The position numbers and the translations under genes were made by a program. Source: Porphyrobacter sp. HT-58-2 (GTDB lineage: Bacteria; Pseudomonadota; Alphaproteobacteria; Sphingomonadales; Sphingomonadaceae). From it: a stretch of 64,000 nt of DNA. Positions within the stretch are counted from its first letter, which is position 1, and the number at the start of each line of letters is the position of its first letter. Location of the stretch: contig NZ_CP022600.1 in the NCBI RefSeq assembly GCF_002952215.1, forward strand, positions 3,038,001-3,102,000, read 5' to 3'. Below are positions 33,449-50,495 of this stretch, piece after piece. Below the pieces are notes generated by a model. The model made no database searches. It was given only the letters and a program-made list of their open reading frames with translations, and was not told the origin of the DNA.

Positions 33449-33931
33449 TCAGCCGAAAGGCGCGTTGAGTTCGACCACCGCCCAGTTGAGCGCGCCGGCG
33501 AAGCTGACCCAACCAAGATAGGGCAACAGCAGCAGCGCCGCCTGCTTCGAAAAACGGCCGCAATAGATGATCAGCGCCAGGATCGAGAGCCACAGCAGGA
33601 TCACCTCGGCGAACGCCCAATCCGGTCGCTGGAGGCGGAAAAAGATCAGGCTCCAGGTGATGTTGAGAAAGCCATTGAAGGCGAACAGCCCGATCACCCA
33701 CTCTGCCTGCGCCGAGGTGCGCGCGGCGCGCCATGCGGTGATCGCCGAAACCGTGATCAGCGCATAGATCACCGTCCAGCCGATCGGAAAGACCACGTCG
33801 GGCGGGTTCCAACCGGGCTTCGCCAGCCCCTGATACCACGGCCCGAGATCGGTCACGGTCGCGCCCAGCGCAGCCACGCACAGCGCCGCCACGGTCGCCA
33901 CCGTCACCGGAATGATCATCATCCTGTTCAT
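33449..33931 (-). CDS. tspO: TspO/MBR family protein (CrtK)
   Basis: This 160-residue protein with five membrane helices carries the TspO hallmarks WYQGLAKPGWNPPD, FPIGWTVIYALI, FNGFLNITWSLIFF and LPYLGWVSFAGALNW. TspO of Rhodobacter sits in the outer membrane, binds tetrapyrroles and dampens photosynthesis gene expression under oxygen. It is the last recognised gene of a minus-strand run that starts with ppaA. Confidence 0.96.
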   Translation of the reverse strand: MNRMMIIPVTVATVAALCVAALGATVTDLGPWYQGLAKPGWNPPDVVFPIGWTVIYALITVSAITAWRAARTSAQAEWVIGLFAFNGFLNITWSLIFFRLQRPDWAFAEVILLWLSILALIIYCGRFSKQAALLLLPYLGWVSFAGALNWAVVELNAPFG

Positions 33932-33984
33932 CGGCGAAGCTTAGTTACGCGCTCCGCATCCTGCAATGGCCCCCGGCACCGCGA

Positions 33985-35178
33985 TCAGGTGGCAGGTCGC
34001 AGGCCCAACAGGTGCGCAGTATCCTTGAGGAAGATCTTGACGTGGGCGAGCGGTTTGGCGCGCACCAGCTTCTTGTGCATGTAGGCCTGCCAGGTCAGTT
34101 CCTGCACGTCCTTGTCGTCGCACATGGTCACGAAGCGTTCGCGGCGCTTGTCGGAGGAGTACCAGAAGTACTGCATCATCCCGAGCACCCAGAACACCGT
34201 TCCGTGCTCCTTCATGAAGCGCTTGCGCGCGGTGCGCAGCTGCTTGGCATCTCCGGTCTTGAGGAAGGCCGCCGCCGCCTCACCGACCACCCGGCCACCG
34301 ACCATGGCGTAATAGATCCCCTCGCCCGAGGCCGGGGCCACCACGCCCGCAGCATCGCCGGCAACGATCACGTCAGCGCCATTGTCCCAGCGTTTGAGGG
34401 GCTTCAGCGGGATCGGCGCGCCCTCGCGGCGCACCGTCTCGCAGCGGTCGAGCCCCAGGTCGTCGCGCATCGTGGCGATCGCGCCGCGCAAGCTGAAGCC
34501 CTTGTTGGCGCTCCCCACTCCGATGCTCGCCGTGTCGCCATGGGGGAAGACCCAGGCGTAGAAATCGGGCGAGAGGCGGCCCTGATAATAGACATCGCAG
34601 CGCGAGGCGTCGAAGGCCTCGGAATTCTGGCGCGGGGACTTGATGATCTCGTGATAGGCAAAGACGCAGGGGATGCGTTCGGCGCCCGGAAGGCATTGCT
34701 TGGCCACCGCCGAGCGCGCCCCGTCCGCGCCGATCACCACGCGGGCGCGCACGCTTTCGAGCGCGCCGCCGCGGGTGCGGCGGAAGGTGACAATGGGGTG
34801 CGCGGCATCATCGCGCTCGATCTTCTCGAAGGTCGCGGTCAGGCGTTCCGCGCCCGACAGGCGCGCGCGTTCACGCAGCCATTCGTCAAATTCCTCGCGG
34901 TCAACGAGGCCGACATAGCCGATCTCGCCCACCGGCATGTCGACCGCACGGCCAGACGGCGCAATCATCCGGGCCGAGCGCGCCTTGGCGACCAGCAGCG
35001 ATTGCGGAATGTCGAAATCGGCGAGCAGGCGCGGCGGGATCGCGCCGCCGCAGGGCTTGATCCGCCCACCGCGCTCGATCAGCAGAACCGAATGGCCAGC
35101 CAGTGCCAGATCGGTCGCCGCCGTGGAACCGGAAGGGCCGCCGCCGATGATGACCGCGTCATAGATAGTCTGGTTCAT
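33985..35178 (-). CDS. bchP: Geranylgeranyl diphosphate/bacteriochlorophyll reductase
   Basis: This 397-residue flavoprotein has the FAD-binding start YDAVIIGGGPSGSTAATDLA, then GGAIPPRLLADFDIPQ, VVIGADGARSAVAKQC, DVIVAGDAAGVVAPASGEGI and a C-terminal MCDDKDVQELTWQAYMHKKLVRAKPLAHVKIF. BchP reduces the geranylgeranyl tail of bacteriochlorophyll to phytyl. It overlaps the upstream PucC-family gene by 4 bases (ATGA type). Confidence 0.97.
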   Translation of the reverse strand: MNQTIYDAVIIGGGPSGSTAATDLALAGHSVLLIERGGRIKPCGGAIPPRLLADFDIPQSLLVAKARSARMIAPSGRAVDMPVGEIGYVGLVDREEFDEWLRERARLSGAERLTATFEKIERDDAAHPIVTFRRTRGGALESVRARVVIGADGARSAVAKQCLPGAERIPCVFAYHEIIKSPRQNSEAFDASRCDVYYQGRLSPDFYAWVFPHGDTASIGVGSANKGFSLRGAIATMRDDLGLDRCETVRREGAPIPLKPLKRWDNGADVIVAGDAAGVVAPASGEGIYYAMVGGRVVGEAAAAFLKTGDAKQLRTARKRFMKEHGTVFWVLGMMQYFWYSSDKRRERFVTMCDDKDVQELTWQAYMHKKLVRAKPLAHVKIFLKDTAHLLGLRPAT

Positions 35179-36539
35179 GCGAACACCTTTCCTTCCTGTT
35201 TTGTCATGCTGGCCCGCACCGCCGCGCCGCCCGTGGCCTTGACCGCGAGAAGCGCCGCGAGGACGAAAGCCGCCGCTTCAAGCGCAAAGACCAGCTGGAA
35301 TGCCGTGCCATCATTGCCGAGCATCCTGCGTGACAGATCGACCCCGACCGCGCCGGACAGCCCGCCAAGCCCGAAGGCGATGGCCTGACTGGCACCCCAC
35401 ACGCCCATGCGTACGCCTTCGCGTGTGGTCTCCCCAGCACCGGCAAGGCCCATCATCGCGCCAATCGCGGCGACCGCGAAGACGCCATTGCCGAAGCCGA
35501 GCACGAACACGTTCACGCCCAGCGGCCAGGGCGGGCCGCTTACCGCCGCCAGCGCCAGCGTGCCGAGCCCCACGGCGGACAGCAGGCACCCGCCGATCAC
35601 CCAGGCGCGAAGGCCATCAGGCCGCTTGCCGGTAAAGGCACTGCCGCCCACGCCGGTCACGATCATGCCAAGCAGAATGCCGCCCTGATGCTGCCCGCCA
35701 AGCTGGGTCGATTCGCCCGGCGACAGGCCGAAGATCAGCCCGGCAAAGGGTTCGAGGATCAGATCCTGCATCGAAAAGGCGATCATCGAGACAAAGATGA
35801 AGATGGTGAAGCGCCGCGCGGCAGGCTCGTTCCAGATCTCTGCCAGCGCAGCGCGGAAATCCGGCGGCGCAACATCATCGCGTGCGGCATCGCCAAACCG
35901 GCCCGCCTGCCGTTCCAGCCGGAAGGTGGCGAGCACGGTGATGCCCACCGTCACCAGCGCCAGTCCGCCCGCGACCACCAGCAGCCGCTCGGCCGAGAAC
36001 GGCTTGAGCAATTCGCCCACAGTAATCGCCGAGACCACAATCCCGGCGACCATCATGATCCAGGTCACCGCCGCTGCTGCCGCACGGCGCTGCGGTGCAA
36101 CGCCAGAAGCCAGCAGCGCCAGCGCCGAGGTGCCGCCCGCGCCCACGCCCATCCCGATCAGCGCATAGGCCAGCACCGCCAGCGCGAAGCCCGCAGCAAA
36201 CGCGCCCTCCAGCATCAGTGTCGCCTGCGTCGCCAGCAGCGCGCCTGCGGCCAGCACCACCAAGCCGCCGATTATCCACAAGGTGCGATTATTGCCCTTG
36301 TCCGAGGCATGGCCCCACAAGGGCCGCCCCAGCTGAACCGCATAATGCCATGCCACCAGCCCGGCAGGGATCGCGGCCAGCAGCCCGAGTTCCACCACCA
36401 TCACCCGGTTCAGCACCGTCGTCGCCATCATCACCAGCGCGCCGATCGAGGCCTGCACCAGCCCGATGCGGATGATCGCCAGCCACCCGAACCCGGCATC
36501 AGCCTTGCTGGCCCGAGGCGAGGCAAGGGAGCCGTGCAT
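35175..36539 (-). CDS. PucC/BCH2-family MFS protein between bchG and bchP
   Basis: This 454-residue membrane protein has about 12 helices and the family start LNRVMVVELGLLAAIPAGLVAWHYAVQLGRPLWGH. SMQDLILEPFAGLIFGLSPGESTQLGG is the core signature of the PucC/LhaA/Bch2 group. Members act in assembly or pigment delivery for light-harvesting complexes. The start is the ATG at 36539 that overlaps the bchG stop (TGATG); the longer reading has no membrane-protein character. A paralogue (lhaA) lies at 49056-50495. Confidence 0.92.
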   Translation of the reverse strand: MHGSLASPRASKADAGFGWLAIIRIGLVQASIGALVMMATTVLNRVMVVELGLLAAIPAGLVAWHYAVQLGRPLWGHASDKGNNRTLWIIGGLVVLAAGALLATQATLMLEGAFAAGFALAVLAYALIGMGVGAGGTSALALLASGVAPQRRAAAAAVTWIMMVAGIVVSAITVGELLKPFSAERLLVVAGGLALVTVGITVLATFRLERQAGRFGDAARDDVAPPDFRAALAEIWNEPAARRFTIFIFVSMIAFSMQDLILEPFAGLIFGLSPGESTQLGGQHQGGILLGMIVTGVGGSAFTGKRPDGLRAWVIGGCLLSAVGLGTLALAAVSGPPWPLGVNVFVLGFGNGVFAVAAIGAMMGLAGAGETTREGVRMGVWGASQAIAFGLGGLSGAVGVDLSRRMLGNDGTAFQLVFALEAAAFVLAALLAVKATGGAAVRASMTKQEGKVFA

Positions 36540-37465
36540 CAGATATAGCCTCCAAGGCCGAGCGCCGCTGCCAGCATCCCCAGCACATAGAGCGTCACGC
36601 CGACGCCATTGTACCACGGGGCATATTTCGCCGGATCGCGGATCAGCTTGGGCATGGCGGCAATCTGCGCAGCCAGCACCGCCGTCACGATCAAGGCCGA
36701 GAACGTGAAGCCCCAGATCGCCAGCAGGGCGATCACCACGATCTGCGCCGAGGCCATGGTGATGCAGGCAAAGCGCGCCGCGTGTTCGACCCCCATCGTC
36801 ACCGGCAGCGAGGTCAAGCCGGTCTGGCGATCCCCTTCGACCGCCTTGAAATCGTTGAGCACCATGATCCCGTGCGCGCCGAGCGAATACATCACCAGCA
36901 CGCAGATCACCTCGACAGAGGGCATCGCGCCCAGCATCACCGTGGCCCCGGTGAACCAGCTGAGCCCTTCATAGGTCAGCCCGCACACCAGCGGCCCGAC
37001 CATGCCATTGGCCTTGAAGCGCAGCGGCGGCGCGGAATAGGCCCAGGCAAAGGCAAGGCCGACCAGCGAGGCGACAAACACGATCGGCCCCAGCAACCAG
37101 CCCACACCCGCCGAAATCAGGCTGGCGAGACACGCAATGTACAGCCCCCAGCGCCCCGGAATGCGGCCCGAGGGGATCGGGCGATGCGGTTCGTTGATGG
37201 CATCGACATGGCGATCAAACCAGTCGTTCACCGCCTGGGACGTGCCGCACACCAGCGGGCCTGCCAGCAGCACGCCGCCCGCCACAAACCACCAGCGCCC
37301 TTCAAGCCCGGCGCCGGACGAAACCGCCCCGCACATGAAGGCCCACATCGGCGGAAACCAGGTGATCGGCTTGAGCAGCTCAAGCACGTCGCGCGGCCTG
37401 AGCCCTGTCTTGGACTGCGCCGCTTGAATGGGCGCATTGCGAGTCGAGGGTACCGAATGCTCCAT
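36539..37465 (-). CDS. bchG: Bacteriochlorophyll synthase (geranylgeranyl transferase)
   Basis: This 308-residue UbiA-type prenyltransferase has nine or so helices, the Asp-rich motif NDWFDRHVDAINEPHRPIPSG and the second motif VLNDFKAVEGDRQTGLTSLP. BchG esterifies bacteriochlorophyllide a with geranylgeranyl diphosphate in the membrane. It begins at ATG 37465 without a Shine-Dalgarno. The predicted transcript start falls on the start codon, so translation may be leaderless. A PpsR box covers its -35. Confidence 0.97.
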   Translation of the reverse strand: MEHSVPSTRNAPIQAAQSKTGLRPRDVLELLKPITWFPPMWAFMCGAVSSGAGLEGRWWFVAGGVLLAGPLVCGTSQAVNDWFDRHVDAINEPHRPIPSGRIPGRWGLYIACLASLISAGVGWLLGPIVFVASLVGLAFAWAYSAPPLRFKANGMVGPLVCGLTYEGLSWFTGATVMLGAMPSVEVICVLVMYSLGAHGIMVLNDFKAVEGDRQTGLTSLPVTMGVEHAARFACITMASAQIVVIALLAIWGFTFSALIVTAVLAAQIAAMPKLIRDPAKYAPWYNGVGVTLYVLGMLAAALGLGGYI

Positions 37466-37780
37466 ATTGAGAGGCTATGCCTGACAGGGCAAAGCGTCAA
37501 ATTATTTTGACACTCTATTCCCGGCAAACCTCGATTTTCGTGTTCATATTTGTCGGCAGCGATGGAACCTGTCCACTTCGGGCACAGTGCAATCGTTTGA
37601 CAGTTGGACAAGGTGAGTCGGGCAGACTGACAAATTCTGGCTAGTGCCAGATCAGGTCAGACCGCTTCCAGCCCTCCTCTGGCCCGCGTCAGACCGGGGG
37701 CAGCCCGCTTTTGCAGGGCCCTTGCGAAAGCGTGGATTGAAAGGCCGCCATACCCTACATCGGGCCGCGGCTGGGGCGCG
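37466..37780 (-). promoter_or_regulatory. bchG promoter region with PpsR box
   Basis: This 315-base region between the ppsR stop and the bchG start has no gene. Plus-strand CGTCAAATTATTTTGACA (37495-37512) is a CGT-N12-ACA box with a nearly perfect palindrome. Read towards bchG it supplies a -35 TTGACG (plus 37495-37500), followed after 17 bases by TAGCCT (plus 37472-37477), and the start codon is 7 bases further. A second, weaker half-site (TCG-N12-ACA) lies at 37593-37610. The rest shows nothing I can interpret. Confidence 0.7.
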
Positions 37781-39202
37781 TCAGTCGCCGTCGCCCGCCA
37801 GATTGCCAAGCCCGTAGCGGTGCAGCTTGGAATAGAGGCTCTGGCGCGAAAGGCCGAGGATTTCCGCCGCCGATGCGCGGTTGTCCGAGGTGTAGGACAG
37901 CGCAGCCTCGATGCACAAACGCTCAATCAGATCGGTGCTTTCGCGCACAATATCCTTGAGGCTCATGCGCCCGACAAGGTCGGTGAGCTGTTCGACCGAG
38001 CGCGGGAGATCCTGCGATCCGGGCGGCAGATCGCGCAGGCGGCGACCGATCGGGCGGATCACGAAAGCATAATAGCCATCCTCACCCGCCGTCCGAACTG
38101 CCGACAATTCAACAGGTTCGCCTTCAACATCATGGCCCACGCGCAGCACCGTGACGACATTGCGCGCTGCGCCATGCTGGTCGATCTGACCCTCGATCAG
38201 ATCAAGGTCGATCCCCGGCCGGCCAATCGATTCCGACAGGTGACGCCCGCGCAGTTGATCGACGCTGGCGGCCTGCAACATCTCGACGAAAGCGGCATTG
38301 GCAGTCACGATCTCCAGGTTGCCGTCAGCCACCACAAAGGCATCCGGCATCTGGTCAACCAGTTCCAGCACCGGCGAGAAATCGGCCACCGGACGGTCGC
38401 TCGCAGGCACCAGTCGCACCAGCAGAAACTGACCGCGATCCTGCGTAAAGCCGCTGACCGAGGCCATCACCTCGCGCGCGCCGCGGGCAATGCGGATCCG
38501 GGCCGGGCTCACCGTGTCCGAGACCAGCGCCGCGCCGACCAGCGACTGCACCGCGTCGTGCGAATTTTTGTCGATGAAAGTCAGTAATTTCTTGCCCGGG
38601 AGCCCCGCAGGACGCGCGCCAACCAGCATATGGGCTGCCGGGTTGGCTTCGCGAATGCGCAGCGTGCCGGCTTCGATGATCATCACCGGTTCGGTCGAGC
38701 GTTCGAACAACATCCGGTAACGCGCTTCAAGCTGGCGCATCCTGAGATAGTCGCGCTCAAGCGATTGCTGGACTTGCAAGAGACGCTGCTGGAGCTTGCC
38801 CGCCTCACGCAGGTCGCGGCCAAAGGCGATGCGGTGTTCGCCCCCGTTGACACTCAGCACGGCATAGCGGATCGGCACATCGCCATCGCGCGAAGGGTGG
38901 TTGACCTGTCGCCAGTGCTGCACTTCACCACGCCGGGCAGCAGCCAGCATCTCCATGATTTTAGGGCGAGATTCGTCGGTGACAGTCTCAATCCAGTTAT
39001 TGCCGACAAGCCCGGCGAAGGTCGGGAATTCGCGCGGATCGAAGGCGGCATCGAGGATCGTGCCGGTATCGTCGAGCACCAGAGTCACATCGCCGGCCAC
39101 CATCGCCAGCTTCATCGCCGCATCGGCATCGAGCGTGTTGAAGAGTTCAGCTGCATTGCCGAACCCATGCTTGCCTTCGATGCTGTGTTTGCGGGTGAGC
39201 AT
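37781..39202 (-). CDS. ppsR: PpsR/CrtJ transcriptional repressor
   Basis: This 473-residue regulator has three PAS domains (about 25-140, 160-270 and 275-385), a Q-rich linker helix (QQRLLQVQQSLERDYLRMRQLEARY), and a C-terminal Fis-type helix-turn-helix (RASAAEILGLSRQSLYSKLHRYGL). PpsR represses bch, crt and puf genes at TGT-N12-ACA sites under oxygen and light. It has a single Cys (residue 430, LIERLCIEAALSY), where the Rhodobacter protein has two involved in redox sensing. It starts 12 bases after the ppaA stop, so the repressor and its antirepressor are made together. Confidence 0.95.
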   Translation of the reverse strand: MLTRKHSIEGKHGFGNAAELFNTLDADAAMKLAMVAGDVTLVLDDTGTILDAAFDPREFPTFAGLVGNNWIETVTDESRPKIMEMLAAARRGEVQHWRQVNHPSRDGDVPIRYAVLSVNGGEHRIAFGRDLREAGKLQQRLLQVQQSLERDYLRMRQLEARYRMLFERSTEPVMIIEAGTLRIREANPAAHMLVGARPAGLPGKKLLTFIDKNSHDAVQSLVGAALVSDTVSPARIRIARGAREVMASVSGFTQDRGQFLLVRLVPASDRPVADFSPVLELVDQMPDAFVVADGNLEIVTANAAFVEMLQAASVDQLRGRHLSESIGRPGIDLDLIEGQIDQHGAARNVVTVLRVGHDVEGEPVELSAVRTAGEDGYYAFVIRPIGRRLRDLPPGSQDLPRSVEQLTDLVGRMSLKDIVRESTDLIERLCIEAALSYTSDNRASAAEILGLSRQSLYSKLHRYGLGNLAGDGD

Positions 39203-39214
39203 GGCGCGCCGAAC

Positions 39215-40114
39215 CTATCGCAGGTTCAAATCGCGCGTTGCAGCCGTCTTCACCAGACCATTTGCAAGCTCGAGCGCGGCAAGCGCATCCGAACCCGTCC
39301 CGTCGGCCCCCACTTCCATAGCGATTTCAGGGTTTTCGTTGATCATTCGTCCCCCGACAAGCACGATGATGTGTGGATTGGCAGACACGTTGCGCATCGC
39401 CTTGATCAAGTTTCCGAGCGCGGCGCTAGGGCAATCGCGGGCGAGCGTCAATCCTACGAGGTCGAAGGGCTGTCGTGAAAGCCGGTCGAGCAGCTCGCGC
39501 CGCTCAGGCTTGACCAGCGCCTCACTGTTCCAGCCGCCACGCGCGAAGACCTCCTCGATCATCAGCGTGCCGAAATTATGGTGATCGCCCGGCATCGGGG
39601 TGAATAGCGCGGAACGCGGCGTGACCAGCCCGCCATGTTCGATCGGAGAGCGCGCGGCGATTTCGCGCATGACTTCCTGAAGTCGCCACAAACCCATTGT
39701 AACGTCAAGGAAATCGCACTCGTCATTGTCCCACATCTCACCCAGCTTGCGCGCCGCGGGCGCGAGCAGATCGAGGCAGATCGTCTCCACGCTCGCCCCT
39801 TCTGCGATGAAGGCATCGACTTCCGTCAGCAGACTCGCAGCCTCAAGGCGGAGCGGAAGGAGAGCAAAGCGGGAAGCATCGTCGGGGGTGATCGTGCGGA
39901 AGCGTCGTGATCGCTTTCGTTCTTCCCCGCTGGAATGGGCCATAAGAAGGCGGGGGATAATCTCCCCCTCGATGATCGAATTGACCGAATCGACCTGATC
40001 GAGAGCGCCATTCGCGGCGTTGCGCCGTCGCACCCGTTCGAGCGGTGCCGATATCACCCCGCGCAGCACCGCCGATCCGGCGCCGAACATTCCTGAACCC
40101 TTCGTCTCTCCCAT
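39215..40114 (-). CDS. ppaA: PpaA/AerR-type cobalamin-binding antirepressor
   Basis: This 299-residue protein has a helical N-terminal B12-binding cap (about 100-150, LGEMWDNDECDFLDVTMGLWRLQEV). A B12-binding Rossmann domain follows with the cobalamin-ligand motif PGDHHNFG and the end-strand IIVLVGGRMINENP. PpaA/AerR proteins bind cobalamin and act as light- or oxygen-dependent modulators of PpsR. It is divergent from bchF across a 244-base region with a PpsR box, and co-directional with ppsR. Confidence 0.93.
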   Translation of the reverse strand: MGETKGSGMFGAGSAVLRGVISAPLERVRRRNAANGALDQVDSVNSIIEGEIIPRLLMAHSSGEERKRSRRFRTITPDDASRFALLPLRLEAASLLTEVDAFIAEGASVETICLDLLAPAARKLGEMWDNDECDFLDVTMGLWRLQEVMREIAARSPIEHGGLVTPRSALFTPMPGDHHNFGTLMIEEVFARGGWNSEALVKPERRELLDRLSRQPFDLVGLTLARDCPSAALGNLIKAMRNVSANPHIIVLVGGRMINENPEIAMEVGADGTGSDALAALELANGLVKTAATRDLNLR

Positions 40115-40285
40115 TCGTCAGACCCTCCCAGGTCGTGCGGACGAACCTTCCGCAGGAGGTAGTGACCGGACGAAATTTCCGGCCTTGGCCGCGATCCCGA
40201 AAAGCCAGCGACTCCAACCTACGCCTTTTTCCCTTCCGGCGCAAACGACCTTACCCGCACGATACCAATCGTCAACAAAACTGAA

Positions 40286-40327
40286 CGTCCAATCTAGTTG
40301 ACACTTGTGTTGGAACCGGCGTAATCT
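40286..40327 (+). promoter_or_regulatory. bchF promoter with PpsR box overlapping the -35
   Basis: CGTCCAATCTAGTTGACA (40286-40303) is a CGT-N12-ACA PpsR-type box. Its right end is TTGACA (40298-40303), followed by TAATCT (40322-40327) at 18-base spacing. It lies between the divergent ppaA and bchF starts, about 30 bases before the bchF coding region begins, and may control both directions. Confidence 0.65.
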
Positions 40328-40358
40328 CCGAGTCTGAGAGAAAAGGCTAACGCATCAA

Positions 40359-42229
<1,871 letters not shown>

Positions 42230-42233
42230 GACC

Positions 42234-43800
42234 ATGCAGCTGGCCGTCTGGACCTATGAAGGGCCGCCCCATGTGGGTGCCATGCGGGTCGCGACGGCCA
42301 TGGAAAAGCTGCACTATGTCCTGCACGCGCCGCAGGGCGACACTTACGCCGACCTGCTGTTCACGATGATCGAACGGCGCGGCAAGCGTCCGCCGGTAAC
42401 CTACACCACCTTCGAAGCGCGCGATCTGGGCAAGGACACCGCGCAGATCTTCCAGGACGCTGCGCGCGAGGCGGTGACGCGCTTCAATCCGCAGGCGATC
42501 ATCGTCGGCGCGTCCTGCACCGCCGAACTGATCCAGGACGATCCGGCCGGCCTTGCCGAGGCGATGGGGCTTCCGGTGCCGGCCATCCCGCTCGAACTGC
42601 CCAGCTACCAGCGCAAGGAAAACTGGGGGGCGGCGGAGACCTTCTACCAGATCGTGCGCCAGCTGGCCGACAAGTCGGTGGTGCGCGCGCCCCGCGAAGG
42701 CCGACCAGCCCGCGCCAATATCCTCGGTCCCACGGCGCTGGGCTTCCGCCACCGCGACGATCTGGTCGAGATCCGCAAGATTCTCGATGCCCTTGGCGTC
42801 GAGGTGAACCTCGTCGCCCCGCTGGGCGCCACCCCGGAGGACATCGCGAGGATCGGCGCCGCCGACTTCAACATCGTCCTCTACCCCGAAATCGCAGATG
42901 AGGCCGCCCGCTGGCTTGAGCGCACTTTCGCTCAACCCGCGGTGCGGACCGTCCCTATCGGCGTGGGAGCAACCCGCTCCTTCATCGCCGACGTCGCCGA
43001 GCTGGCAGGTGCAGATCCCACGCCTGCCCTCGGCGACACCTCTTCCCGGATGCCCTGGTGGTCACGCTCGGTCGATTCGACCTATCTGACCGGCAAGCGC
43101 GTCTTCATCTTCGGCGATGCGACCCACGCCGTCGCCGCCGCCCGCATTGCGCGCGAGGAACTGGGCTTCGAGGTCTGTGGGCTGGGCTGCTACGCCCGTG
43201 AATTCGCCCGCGACGTGCGCGCCGAAGCCGCGCGCTGCGGGGTCGAGCCGCTGATCACCGACGATCACCTAGCGGTCGAAGACGCCATCGCTGCGGCTGC
43301 GCCCGAACTGGTGCTCGGCACGCAGATGGAGCGCCACATCGCCAAGCGGCTCGGCATCCCTTGCGCGGTCATCTCCGCGCCGGTGCATGTGCAGGATTTC
43401 CCCGCGCGCCACTCGCCCCAGATGGGCTTCGAAGGCGCCAACGTGATCTTCGACACCTGGGTGCATCCGCTGGTGATGGGCCTTGAAGAGCACCTGCTCA
43501 CCATGTTCCGCGAGGATTTCGAATTCTCTGACGAGGCCGGTGCATCGCATCACGCCGCCCACTCCCCGCGCAAGGCAGCGGTACCGGTCGTTTCGGAAGC
43601 ACCGGTTACGGACATCCCTGCCCCCGTCGCGGAAACGGCTGTGGAGGGCGGCACGCTCTGGACGGCTGAGGCCGAACGCGAGCTGAAAAAGATTCCCTTC
43701 TTCGTGCGCGGCAAGGCGCGCCGGAACACCGAAAACTTTGCCGCTGCCGAGGGACGGGCGCGGATCGACCTTGAAACCCTCTATGATGCGAAGGCGCATT

Positions 43801-43811
<11 letters not shown>
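42234..43811 (+). CDS. bchB: Dark-operative protochlorophyllide reductase subunit B
   Basis: This 525-residue NifK-like subunit has Asp36 (HAPQGD), which matches the unusual Asp cluster ligand of the family. [16 protein letters not shown] and [25 protein letters not shown] follow. The C-terminal domain (about 475-525, [29 protein letters not shown]) is typical of BchB. An Ala/Pro-rich stretch of about 25 residues joins it to the body. The stop lies inside the bchH start region. Confidence 0.98.
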
Positions 43812-49055
<5,244 letters not shown>

Positions 49056-49059
<4 letters not shown>

Positions 49060-50495
49060 CCCGTCCCGCTCGCCCTGCCCCGCCACGGCTGGCTGAGCTG
49101 GTGTTCCAGCTGCTCCCGTTTGCGGATGCGGCGAGCGTCGACCTGCCGTTGCCACGCCTGCTGCGGCTGGCGCTGTTTCAGGTCAGTGTCGGCATGGCGA
49201 TGGTGCTGCTCAATGGCACCTTGAACCGCGTGATGGTGGTGGAGCTTGGCACGCCCACCTGGCTTGTCGCGCTGTTGATCGCGGTGCCGATGTTCGCTGC
49301 CCCGTTCCGCGCCCTGATAGGCCACAAGTCCGACACCCATCGTTCGGTCCTCGGCTGGCGGCGCGTGCCCTATATCTGGTTCGGCACGATGATGCAGTTC
49401 GGTGGCCTTGCGATCATGCCCTTCGCGCTGCTGCTGCTGGCCCTGCCCGACCGGTTCACGCTGGGCCTTGTCGCAGCGACAGCGGCCTTCCTGCTGACCG
49501 GCATTGGCTTTCATGTCACGCAGACCGCAGGTCTTGCGCTGGCAACCGATCTTGCGCCCGAAGACAAGCGCCCGCGCGCTGTCGCATTGCTTTATGTGAT
49601 GTTGCTGGTCGGCATGATGTTCGCAGCTTTCGTGATTGGCGGTTTCCTTGCGGATTACTCCCCCGAAAGGCTGGTTCAGGTGATCCAGGGCTGCGCCGTG
49701 CTGACCATCATTCTCAACGTGACAGCGCTGTGGAAGCAGGAAGCGCGAAATCCTGCTGCGACCGCGCCTGACCGCGAGACGGCGACCTTCTCGGAAATCT
49801 GGCAGGCTTTCGTCAAGGATGGGCGCAACGCCCGCCTGCTGACGGCGATCGGCATTGGTGCGGCAGGATTTGCCATGCAGGATGCCCTGCTGGAACCCTA
49901 TGGCGGCGAAATCCTCGGCCTGTCGGTCGGCGCAACCACGGGGCTGACAGGGGCCTGGGCGCTGGGTTCGCTGTGCGGATTCATGCTGTCGGGACGGGCC
50001 TTGTCGCGCGGCTGGGATCCTTTGCGTCTTGCCGGTGCGGGCCTCGTGATCGGGATCAACGCCTTCCTGCTGGTGCTGTTCGCAGGCCCCTTCGGCGCGC
50101 CGCTTATGCTTTATGCGGGTGCGGTGGGGATCGGGGTCGGGCTTGGCCTTTTCTCGGTCGGAACGCTGATGGAGGCGATGAGCCTCGCCAAGAGCGAAAC
50201 CGCTGGTCTGGCGCTGGGTGCCTGGGGCGCGGTGCAGGCCACCTGTGCCGGTCTGGGGATCGCGGTGGGCGGCCTGCTGCGCGATGGTGTCGCGGCCCTG
50301 CTGCAAAGCGGCGAGCCGACAGCCAGCATGGCCATGCGCGCGACCGGCTACGGCACCGTCTACATTCTCGAAATCACTCTGTTGCTGATCGGCCTTGCCG
50401 CGATCGGCCCGCTTGTCGGCCATCAACGCCGACTTTCACCCGATGCCGAGGACCCTTCCGGTCAGCCCTTTGGCCTGATGGAGTTTCCGACATGA
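49056..50495 (+). CDS. lhaA: LhaA, LH1 assembly protein (PucC family)
   Basis: This 479-residue protein has about 12 membrane helices and the family pieces LNRVMVVELGTPTWLVALLIA, APFRALIGHKSDTHRS, GWRRVPYIWFGT and MQDALLEPYGGEILGLSVGATTGLT. LhaA helps assemble the LH1 antenna in Rhodobacter. Its place between bchM and puhA is the conserved one. The stop overlaps a 26-codon ORF that leads to puhA. Confidence 0.95.
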
